Shown piece by piece: positions 7,375 through 14,242 of a stretch of 64,000 bases of DNA. The position numbers were made by a program, and so were the translations under genes. The DNA comes from Breoghania sp037026715 (GTDB lineage Bacteria; Pseudomonadota; Alphaproteobacteria; Rhizobiales; Stappiaceae): positions 106,662 through 170,661 of the forward strand of contig NZ_JBANCG010000010.1 in NCBI RefSeq assembly GCF_037026715.1, written 5' to 3'. Position 1 is the stretch's first letter. Each line of letters begins with the position of its first letter. A model generated the notes under the pieces. The model saw nothing but the letters and a program-made list of their open reading frames with translations, did no database searches and had not been told where the DNA came from.

Positions 7375-10300
7375 ATGTCTTCCGACCTGACCGGAGCCGA
7401 GCGCGAGATCGTCGCCACGATGATCGCAACGCACCTTGCGCCCAACCTTTCCGGCCTCGTTCACCTGACCGACGCCTTCCTTCCCGTTGTCGAGGACTTC
7501 CTTGAGGAGGTCCACGAGGATGAGCGCGTCCTTCTCTTCTTCGACCACTTCGGTCGCCCGCTGCCCGAAACCCGCGCCCGCCTTCAGGGCATGGCTAAGG
7601 GCCGGGACCTGACCAACGAGGCCTTCATCATCCGCGAGGGCATCGACGACATGCACTTCAAGCTGGCCATCCCCATCAACACCGTGACCCGCGAGGATGT
7701 CGTCGACGGCCTCGGCCGTCCCTTCGACCAGGGCTTCGAGTGGGGCGACAAGGCCCTGTTCCGCACCGCCGACTTCATCACCAACCCCAACGCCCTGTTT
7801 CAGGTGCTCGCGATCCTTCTGCACTTCCCCGACCGGGAGGAGCTGCTTGAGGCCGTCATCGCGCTTGAGAGCAGGGACCGGGCCCCCGACTGGATCGAGA
7901 ACGTCGTCAGCCCGCGCATCGACCATGCGCGCCTGCGCCATGACCTTGCCCGCTGGCTTTGCGAGGAGCGCCCCGACATCGTGCTGGAGGCCCGCAAGAA
8001 AGCCGATGACCCGCCCGCGCGCCCCGACCTGCTGCTGCGCACCAAGCCCGGCGCCCGGATCGTCGACGAGGAGATGATCCTCGCCCTCTACAACCTCGCC
8101 CGCGACGGCAAGAAGCGCCGCTTCCTCGCCGCCCTCGGCAAGTCCGACGCCGAGATCAAGATACCCGGAGCCGCCCGCAAGGCGTTCCTCGACTTCGAGA
8201 CGAAGAAGAAGGCCGGCAGCGACGAGGAGATCGACGTCTGGTCGAGGATCCTTTCCAGCCACCCCGAGGCCATCGCCGCGATCAACGCCTTTTCCGCCCG
8301 GCTTGACCTTTCCGCTCCCGGCCCGAAGGTCGCCGACGCGCGCAACCCGCACAAGCCCCACCCCGAAAGCCGCCGCTTCGACATTGACGAGTTGCTGCGC
8401 CACGACATCCGCTCCGCCGAGTACCCCGCCGTCCGCTTCAGCGGCATGCGACACGGCCAGACGACCGGCAGCCTGCCCCCGGCCAATGAGACCCGCCCGA
8501 TCGAGATCACCGTCGTGGGAGGAGGGCCCTCCGCCGCCTTCTTCATGTTGCAGATGGCCCGCCTTGCCAGCGCTTCGCGCCGCCCCATCCATCTGAAGGT
8601 TCTGGAGGCTGGCGTCTTCTACGCCGCCTTCGGTCGCTTCTGGACCCACATGTACGCCGACGGCCGCCATCAGGAGCTGGGCGCCATGCGCATCCAGTCC
8701 GATTCCCCGCTTCACTGGATGCATCTGGGCAAGGCCTTCGACAAGAACGCCCAGCTCATTTCCTTCCCCAACCACGATCAGGGCGTCTCGTTCTTCAAGG
8801 TGCGCGACCTGTTCGGCACCCGCGGCCAGTACGAGAAGGACAACACGGTGTTCGAGCGGGTCGTCAAGCAGGTGATCACCGCCGTCTCCAACGGCTTCCG
8901 CCGCCTCACGGCCACGGTGAACGGCAAGACCATCTCGTGGGACGAGATCCACGATTTCCTGCACGAGCCCGGCGCCGTCGACCGGTCTCTCAACCGCGCG
9001 CTGGAGATCCGCGAGGCCATCACCAAGCTGAGCATCTGCGAGGACCGCTCCTTCCAGGTTTCGGTCGATGCCCATATCGAGGAGGGCCTGCGCGATCGCA
9101 CCATCCCGCTTGCCGAGGAGCACCACGCCCGCCTGTTCGCCCTCCCGCTCGCCGAGCTGCCGCAGGAAAAGCTGCTGGAGGCCAAGCGCCTCATCCAGAT
9201 CCTGTCCACCTATGCGCTCGACGTGGGCCGCAAGACCGGCGGCTGGGGTGGCTACCGCTTCATGGGAACCGCGTCGGAGTTGCAGACCTCGATGATCAAT
9301 TCCGAGGTCGAATACTTCATCGAGAACCTGCGCGGCCTGACCGGCCTGCTCGGCCCCGTGCGCAACGAGGCCCGCCGCCTTGGCGGTGAGTTCTTCCGCA
9401 TCGACTGGGCCTATGGCGCCCGCGTGGTCGGCCTCGGCAAGGGCACCCATGACCTTGAGGACAACACGCTTTCGCCCTCCCATGCGGCCTATCAGGTCGT
9501 CGATCCGGCCACGCAAGCCCCGTGCGAGCGCGTGCAGCTTCTGCCTTGCGACATCATCACCACCACCGTCAGTCCCTCGGTGCTGGCCCGTGTCGTCGCC
9601 CCGCAGATGTGCGGATCGTCCGAACGGGTGGTGCTTGACGGCTACGACCGCCACGGCGACCGTCTCAGCCTGGTCCTCGACAGTCCCTTCCGCCTGCTGC
9701 GCGCCGACAACGCGGCCCTCGGCCAGGTCGACCCCTGGCTGGCGGAGAACAACTGGCTGGTGAAGGACGCCGCCGACAATCTGCCCGTCTTCAACGCCAC
9801 CAAGATGACCTACGAGGTGCCGCGCGAGGCCTATGAGACCCAGAGTTTCAAGGATGCCTTCTTCCCCGCCTCCGGTCAGCCGGTGGTGGAGGAGCAGGAC
9901 GCCGTCTGGCGTCTCGTGCCCGTGGCCCGCCTCGCCGATCTCGCCCATGTCACCGCCTATGAGCGCCCCGGGGCGCCCGCACGGGAGAAGGCCGCGGCTC
10001 TGACGGTCGGCAAGGAGACATGCCGGATGGTGCGCCTCGCCGCCTCCTTCGTCGACGCCTTGCCCGATGCCCATCCCGCCAAGCGCCCGGCCATGATCGG
10101 CGACGCCCCGCTGCTGCCCGTCACCCGGTCCCGGCTCGCCGAATTCGCCATCACCGAAGAAACGCTCCGCCCCCTTTACGGCAACGCCGACCCGGTCTGC
10201 CATGTGGAGGACGGGATCGAATTCGTCTGGGCGCCGGTGGCTGCGGAAAAGGCGCGCGCGCTTGGCCGCGACGACCCCATCCACCGACGTCTGAACGGGG

Positions 10301-11259
10301 CTATCCTGCCCGAACAGCGGGCCGTCAACTATGTGGTCCCCGCCGCTTTCGCCGAGGCCCGGCTCGACACGGACGAGCTCATTCCCGTCGCCACCCGCTC
10401 CGCCGACCCCGGCTTCTTCTACGGCTGCCCCGCCCACGAGACGGAAAGGTTCGAGAAGGCCGTGACCAGGGCCGGCTTCCACCTCGCGAATGCGCGGACA
10501 CCGGAAGGAGAGGCGGATGCGAAGGAGGTTTACCGCGTGGCCGACGAGGGCACCCCGGCGCGGGCGCTTCAGCTGATCGATTCGGCCCGCAACTGCTACA
10601 TCGACACCGACATCACGGACGCCGCCGACCGCCCCACGGCCACGGTGATGGACTACACCTGGGACAGCAACGCCAACCTTGCCGGCAACGCCGTTCGCTC
10701 CGGCGCGAATGCCGACACCTCGCTTGTCCCCATCGCCACGCTGGCACAGGCCAACAACTGGCGCGCCGGCCGGGACCGCAATCCCATGCACGTTCTCGCC
10801 TCAAGCGCGGTGGCCGCCGGTTCCGTCAACTATCGCACCTCGGACCGCTATCAGGGTGGCGTCGGCATGCGCGCGCCCGCCGACTATGCCCGCTCCATGT
10901 CCACGCGGGAGTTCTTCAAGTACGCGCTCTATGCCAAGTACGCGCCCCGGGACTTCTGCCCCCAGACCGTGCTGCCCATGGGCGAGGCCTTCGGCGACAA
11001 TCCCGGCTGGGTTTCCTCCGCCCACATGTCGGTTCAGGCGACGGTCGTTTCGCTGGTGGTGACGCTTGGCGGACAGGTGGACAACGAGATGGTGGAGCTT
11101 CTGATCGGCGCCCCGATGCTGTTCGCCGCGCACAAGGCCTCGGGTTTCATCTACCCGCATTTCGGCGCCAGCGCTCAGATCGCCCATCACGAGGAGCAGA
11201 AGCGATTGCGCGAGGCCTTCCTGGCCAGCCGCAGAGTGGCCCCGGCAGGCGGCATGTAA
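7375..11259 (+). CDS. Very large flavin amine oxidase-like protein (1294 aa)
   Basis: Residues 1 to about 370 are not recognised. A Rossmann FAD motif follows (ITVVGGGPSAAFF, about 377-389), then ELGAMRI (about 434-440), a hallmark of L-amino-acid oxidases and the tryptophan monooxygenase IaaM, and near the C-terminus NPGWVSSAH (about 1208-1216), which fits the second FAD-contact motif (GWxxGA) of flavin amine oxidases. It would oxidise an amine or amino acid; the substrate is unknown. At 1294 aa it is about twice the usual length, with an insert between the FAD motifs. There is no signal peptide or Shine-Dalgarno site. Codons end mostly in C, and CTT leucine seems more frequent than in neighbours. 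The start is the ATG after the fungal-like leader. Confidence 0.7.
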   Translation: MSSDLTGAEREIVATMIATHLAPNLSGLVHLTDAFLPVVEDFLEEVHEDERVLLFFDHFGRPLPETRARLQGMAKGRDLTNEAFIIREGIDDMHFKLAIPINTVTREDVVDGLGRPFDQGFEWGDKALFRTADFITNPNALFQVLAILLHFPDREELLEAVIALESRDRAPDWIENVVSPRIDHARLRHDLARWLCEERPDIVLEARKKADDPPARPDLLLRTKPGARIVDEEMILALYNLARDGKKRRFLAALGKSDAEIKIPGAARKAFLDFETKKKAGSDEEIDVWSRILSSHPEAIAAINAFSARLDLSAPGPKVADARNPHKPHPESRRFDIDELLRHDIRSAEYPAVRFSGMRHGQTTGSLPPANETRPIEITVVGGGPSAAFFMLQMARLASASRRPIHLKVLEAGVFYAAFGRFWTHMYADGRHQELGAMRIQSDSPLHWMHLGKAFDKNAQLISFPNHDQGVSFFKVRDLFGTRGQYEKDNTVFERVVKQVITAVSNGFRRLTATVNGKTISWDEIHDFLHEPGAVDRSLNRALEIREAITKLSICEDRSFQVSVDAHIEEGLRDRTIPLAEEHHARLFALPLAELPQEKLLEAKRLIQILSTYALDVGRKTGGWGGYRFMGTASELQTSMINSEVEYFIENLRGLTGLLGPVRNEARRLGGEFFRIDWAYGARVVGLGKGTHDLEDNTLSPSHAAYQVVDPATQAPCERVQLLPCDIITTTVSPSVLARVVAPQMCGSSERVVLDGYDRHGDRLSLVLDSPFRLLRADNAALGQVDPWLAENNWLVKDAADNLPVFNATKMTYEVPREAYETQSFKDAFFPASGQPVVEEQDAVWRLVPVARLADLAHVTAYERPGAPAREKAAALTVGKETCRMVRLAASFVDALPDAHPAKRPAMIGDAPLLPVTRSRLAEFAITEETLRPLYGNADPVCHVEDGIEFVWAPVAAEKARALGRDDPIHRRLNGAILPEQRAVNYVVPAAFAEARLDTDELIPVATRSADPGFFYGCPAHETERFEKAVTRAGFHLANARTPEGEADAKEVYRVADEGTPARALQLIDSARNCYIDTDITDAADRPTATVMDYTWDSNANLAGNAVRSGANADTSLVPIATLAQANNWRAGRDRNPMHVLASSAVAAGSVNYRTSDRYQGGVGMRAPADYARSMSTREFFKYALYAKYAPRDFCPQTVLPMGEAFGDNPGWVSSAHMSVQATVVSLVVTLGGQVDNEMVELLIGAPMLFAAHKASGFIYPHFGASAQIAHHEEQKRLREAFLASRRVAPAGGM

Positions 11260-11399
11260 GGGGAAGAGACGAGAGGAAAGGGCGAAAGGAAAGGGCAGAG
11301 AGAGACGGGTGAATGCCCGGGCGGCCGGCTCCGCCCAGGCCCGGAAGGTTGCCCGGACCCGGAGGGATGCCCGGAAGGATGAAGGAGCGGGATGGAATG

Positions 11400-11480
11400 G
11401 ATCGGGGAGCGGCGTTGTCAGTTGTTGTTTTCGTGTTTCCTTAGTCTGTCGATAGTCACATCCGAAAAATAAAAAAAATT
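11400..11480 (+). terminator. Possible polyadenylation region after the large gene
   Basis: A T/G-rich stretch (TCAGTTGTTGTTTTCGTG, near 11419-11436) is followed by AATAAA at 11468-11473, about 209 bases after the stop codon, inside an A-rich run. No bacterial hairpin terminator is seen here. T-DNA genes of Ti plasmids carry AATAAA signals in the same kind of position. One hexamer alone is weak evidence. Confidence 0.35.
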
Positions 11481-11550
11481 GGCTGGTCCAGATGACATGG
11501 TATCCTAACGTGACATTCCGTTCGTGCAAGGCCCGCGACCGCCTCGAAAA

Positions 11551-11566
11551 GTTGACAGCTGTCAAC
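11551..11566. other. parS centromere-like site (RepB type)
   Basis: GTTGACAGCTGTCAAC, a perfect 16-bp palindrome matching the repABC parS consensus GTTnnnnGCnnnnAAC. The same 16-mer is in the 3' part of repA (47432-47447). RepB would bind it for plasmid partition. A copy some 36 kb from rep is not unusual on large plasmids. Its place within the putative transfer segment, between the long gene and LB1, is notable. Confidence 0.75.
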
Positions 11567-12031
11567 TCGGCGCTTCCGGATGGCGGAAATCCGCGGGATC
11601 GGACCGTGGTTTTCATGGTCGGGCAACTGGCGCCCGCGCCCGGAATGATCGTCTTTATTCCATAAGATATCTTATGCGATGTTGTGGTCGAGGGAGGATC
11701 TGGAGCAAGGCAGGCACGGCGGATTGCGGCCACGAGGGAGCACGCTTCGCCCCGAAGGCGGGAGAGGCTGAGGCTCGCGCCTTGTGCAGCGCCCCATCTT
11801 GTGTAGCGCCCCATCTTGTCTAGCACCCCGGGGCCATGCCCCGCTCCGCCTCATCCCGACCGGGGGCGCGGGACGGCGGATCGGAGATCCGGCAGCTGCC
11901 CTGCGCGAACGCGACGTCCCTATCCCTTGCGACGGCTCGCGGAACGGATTGCCCTGAGGCGGGGCCAGCATACCGTGTCGTGCACGCTCATGACGGAAAG
12001 CTGCAGAAGGGAGGCCACGCATGTCTCCGTC
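11567..12031. other. Non-coding stretch with a palindrome and a tandem repeat
   Basis: No convincing gene. It holds a perfect 16-bp palindrome CATAAGATATCTTATG at 11661-11676 and two head-to-tail 17-bp units AGCGCCCCATCTTGTGT at 11788-11821. ORFs here are short and look like shadows of high GC. The stretch separates the long gene and parS from the LB1 site. Confidence 0.5.
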
Positions 12032-12057
12032 ACTACAGTTCCACCTATCCTGCACGC
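12032..12057 (+). other. Nick-like end border LB1
   Basis: 26 bp that match 15972-15997 at 25 positions and contain CCACCTATCCTGCACGC. CACCTATCCTGC is the core of the RP4 (IncP) oriT nick region as known to me. The predicted cut is between 12052 and 12053, plus strand. It differs from the start borders after the nick (CACGC instead of CGCGCCAGGG) and has no CA-rich tract before it, which fits an end site rather than a start site. Confidence 0.5.
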
Positions 12058-12066
12058 GTATGGGAT

Positions 12067-12397
12067 AGGGGCGCTGGTCGCGCGTTATGCGCCTTCGGCG
12101 CTTGTTGCGCTGGATCCCGGATCTCTCGACACGCCTTGCGGCGTGCTCGGTCCGGGATGACGGCGGAGGGATTGGGGCGCGGGAGAGAGTAGATGAATAC
12201 GGCCCGTGCCGGAGCCGAGGCCTAAGGCAAGGGCAAGGGCAAGGGCAAGGGCAAGGGCAAGGGCAAGGAAAACCTTCCCTTCGACACCGCTTGTGTCAAC
12301 GCGCCGTAGCCAGGGCCCTCACCGCACGCCCCGCACTCTCCACCCTCATCCCGGACCGAGTGCGCCGAAGGCGCATCGAGAGATCCGGGATCCAGCG
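12067..12397. repeat. About 330-bp dispersed repeat, copy 1
   Basis: Nearly identical to 16065-16392. Each copy is bounded inside by inverted ends (GCTGGATCCCGGATCTCTCGA-type and its complement) and carries a GGGCAA hexamer array (about 12228-12268). It starts 15 bases after the LB1 nick, and the second copy follows LB2. It resembles palindromic intergenic repeats common in alphaproteobacteria and may have been the substrate for duplication of the segment ends. No coding capacity is credible. Confidence 0.85.
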
Positions 12398-12676
12398 ATC
12401 AGCCGGCGCAAACGCGCCGCCCATATCCCTTGTTGCCGAACACTAACGACGCCGCGCATCCTTCGGCGCGCCAGCCGCCTCGCCCTCGTCCTGCTCTGGG
12501 CTGCTCTGGACTGCTTTGGGCGCCGCGGCCCGCCTCGCACATCCCCGGCCCGCGCTCCATGCTGCGAGGGTGGCGCCCGGTGTCCGATCGCCTCGCCCTC
12601 CCCGGCGCGCGGCTCAGTGCGCCCGTGCACCTCCCCCGGCACCTCCCCAAGACCTCCCCAAGACCTCCCCGGCACC

Positions 12677-12736
12677 TTGCCAACTCTCCCCATTTGCCTA
12701 TATGTTCACTTGTGCACAATTGAACATGTGAACGTC
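12677..12736 (+). promoter_or_regulatory. Promoter and operator of the mntA-hepT pair
   Basis: TTGCCA (12677-12682) and TATATG (12699-12704) with a 16-base spacer form a bacterial promoter. The interrupted palindrome GTTCAC...GTGAAC (about 12704-12733) overlaps the start region and is a likely operator for autoregulation by the ribbon-helix-helix end of the antitoxin. Before it, 12398-12676 holds only GC-rich DNA with short CCTCCCCAAGA repeats. Confidence 0.55.
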
Positions 12737-13192
12737 ATGCCCGACCATCAGACCGCTTTCCTGTCCGCCCGCGTTCCGGTTCCGCTGAAGAACCGGTTCA
12801 AGGCGCTGGCCGCCCGGCGGGGCGAGAAGGTGCAGGACCTGCTGAACGCGCTGGTTGAGGACTACGTGGCGCGCGAGGACAAGTCCCCGCCGCTGGCCAC
12901 CGACGTGCTGAAGGCGCTGAGGGCCGGACGCGGCGAGCTGCAGGAAATGGGTATCGCTCACCTGACGCTCTTCGGATCGGTGGCACGCGGCGAGGCGCGG
13001 GCGGACAGCGATATCGACATCGCCTACGAATTCGAGCCCGACGCAAGGCCCTCGCTGTTTGATATCGGCCGCATCGAAACCCGCATCGCCGCGATGCTGG
13101 GCGGGAACCACGCCATCGACTTCGCCCCGCGCGAGGACCTTTACGACCACGTGCGCGCCACATCGCGCGACGACGAGATCCGGATCTTCTGA
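12737..13192 (+). CDS. mntA: MntA-like antitoxin (MNT nucleotidyltransferase)
   Basis: A 151-aa protein. The N-terminal 50 residues resemble a ribbon-helix-helix/CopG DNA-binding segment (RVPVPLKNRFKALAARRG). The rest is a minimal nucleotidyltransferase with GSVARGEARADSDIDI (80-95), the GSx10DxD active site. In HepT/MntA systems this enzyme adds AMP to the HEPN toxin and silences it. It overlaps hepT by one base (TGATG). The much longer upstream ORF is rejected because this start follows the promoter and palindrome. The fused RHH end is a plausible extra, since most MntA proteins lack it. Confidence 0.88.
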   Translation: MPDHQTAFLSARVPVPLKNRFKALAARRGEKVQDLLNALVEDYVAREDKSPPLATDVLKALRAGRGELQEMGIAHLTLFGSVARGEARADSDIDIAYEFEPDARPSLFDIGRIETRIAAMLGGNHAIDFAPREDLYDHVRATSRDDEIRIF

Positions 13193-13569
13193 TGCCCCGT
13201 TCCCCGGCCCGGCGGCTTGCCGACATCGCGCGTGCCATCGCCGACATCCATGCCTTCGTCGACGGGCTCGACCAGGCCGCCTTCCTCGCCTCCCCGCGCC
13301 AGGACCGCAAGACCTTCAAGGCCGTCTCGGCCTCGCTGATGGAGATCGGCGAAGCGGTGAAGGCGTTGCCGGAGGAGGTGACCGGCCGTTATCCGCAAAT
13401 CCCGTGGCGGGCGATCGCAGGCCTGCGCGACCGGGTGGCGCACGAGTATTTCCAGGTCGATGTGGAGGTGATCTGGACCACTCTGGAACGCGGCGAACTC
13501 GATGCCCTGCTGGAGGTGGTGGAGGCCGAGATCGCCCGCCGCCCGCAACAAGACCCGCAGGACCGGTAG
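13192..13569 (+). CDS. hepT: HepT-like toxin (HEPN ribonuclease, DUF86)
   Basis: A 125-aa all-helical HEPN protein with the RX4HXY motif at Arg79, His84, Tyr86 (GLRDRVAHEYF), the RNase active site and AMPylation target of HepT toxins. It is coupled to mntA. The pair lies between the two putative transfer segments and belongs to neither, so it may stabilise the accessory region or the plasmid by addiction. Family and pairing are clear; RNA target unknown. Confidence 0.88.
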   Translation: MPRSPARRLADIARAIADIHAFVDGLDQAAFLASPRQDRKTFKAVSASLMEIGEAVKALPEEVTGRYPQIPWRAIAGLRDRVAHEYFQVDVEVIWTTLERGELDALLEVVEAEIARRPQQDPQDR

Positions 13570-13573
13570 CCGC

Positions 13574-13673
13574 CCGTACGCACAAACGCACGCACGAATG
13601 CACGGACATACAAACACACGCACGCACCGACAGACGCTTCGACGCACATCCGCACGAACAAAGCCTACACAAT
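13574..13673 (+). other. CA-rich, overdrive-like tract before border site RB2
   Basis: Dense CGCACGCA/ACAAAC/ACATAC repeats on the plus strand directly after hepT and ending just before RB2. They include ACATACAAACACACG, which resembles the complement of the Ti overdrive core in composition. It parallels the tract before RB1, though the two are not exact copies, so a shared function is more likely than a recent duplication. Confidence 0.4.
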
Positions 13674-13720
13674 CCCTATCCTGCGCGCCAGGGAGGATGA
13701 CTCAGCAGGTCACGTGCGCC
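13674..13720 (+). other. Nick-like start border RB2
   Basis: An exact copy of the 47 bp at 6790-6836. The predicted plus-strand cut is between 13683 and 13684 (CTATCCTG^C). TGACTCA is at 13698-13704 and CACGTG at 13711-13716. The exact identity stops sharply at both edges while flanking DNA differs, which points to selection on the 47 bp or to a recent copying event. Confidence 0.5.
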
Positions 13721-14242
13721 GACCCCTGCCGCCCCCCCCTGACCGGAACATGACCGGAACCGGCACGGGTGCACGGATCCCGCCTGACAGGTCCGAATTT
13801 CATCCGGCCGCTTTTTCCGAGGTCTCCACCCGGGCCCAGCCAATCACGCAACTGCCGAACGCTGCTGCCTGATGCTGACGTCCGTGTTCCTGCGCCAAGG
13901 TTCGCATTCGCTTCCCACCCGCATCCGATTGGAGGAAGAAGCGGCACAGCCCCCTCAGCCGCCCTTGGCGTGCGGGGTCATGACGTGTCCGATTTCAAAT
14001 CAGGCCGCGCGTTCCGAAATTGATTTCAAAGCACGGGGGAACATCCCTCCGCCCCCAGGCGGCAGCGCCCGCCCCCTCGCCTACTTAAGACCTGCCTTTC
14101 CTCTCCGTTTTTTCTCTCTTCTCTCTTTCCTTCCTCACCATCATCACTTCGCTCATCCCCACTCCCAAAACTTCTTCGATCACAGACTTTTTTCATCGAC
14201 ACTCCCCTCAAGTATTCCAAGCCCGCCCTTGCAACCGCCATC
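13698..14242 (+). promoter_or_regulatory. Eukaryote-like promoter and leader of the 416-aa gene
   Basis: In order: TGACTCA and CACGTG within RB2, CCAATCA (about 13840, CCAAT box), GATTGG (about 13927, inverted CCAAT), ATGACGTGTCC (13980-13990, shared with segment 1), a TACTTAAG TATA-like element (about 14082-14089), a pyrimidine tract of about 45 bases (14096-14140), a C/A-rich leader and GCCATCATGTC at the start. There is no Shine-Dalgarno sequence. The plan matches the 1294-aa gene although the leader sequence itself differs. Confidence 0.45.

Larger units (their letters stand above)
6800..12052 (+). mobile_element. Putative T-DNA-like segment 1
   Basis: About 5.25 kb bounded by two CTATCCTG^C sites in the same orientation, RB1 at 6790-6836 and LB1 at 12032-12057. 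It holds one long plus-strand gene with a eukaryote-like leader, an AATAAA signal after it, and a parS copy. If a VirD2/TraI-type relaxase cuts both sites, the plus strand, which is also the sense strand of the gene, would be released. No relaxase or Vir gene is in the window. Alternatives are a HUH rolling-circle element or unrelated dispersed repeats. Confidence 0.4.

Noticed and set aside
7243..10791. A 1182-aa minus-strand open frame
   Set aside because: It is the mirror of the amine-oxidase-like gene. It is Gly/Val/Asp-rich without known motifs, as expected for the antisense frame of GC-rich coding DNA.
12228..12268. GGGCAA tandem array as a CRISPR or coding repeat
   Set aside because: Units are six bases without spacers. 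It is a simple-sequence array within the 330-bp dispersed repeat and is also found at 16228-16264.
12206..12736. A longer start for the MntA-like protein
   Set aside because: The extra 177 residues come from the GGGCAA array and promoter region, are low in complexity, and the operator palindrome would lie inside the gene.
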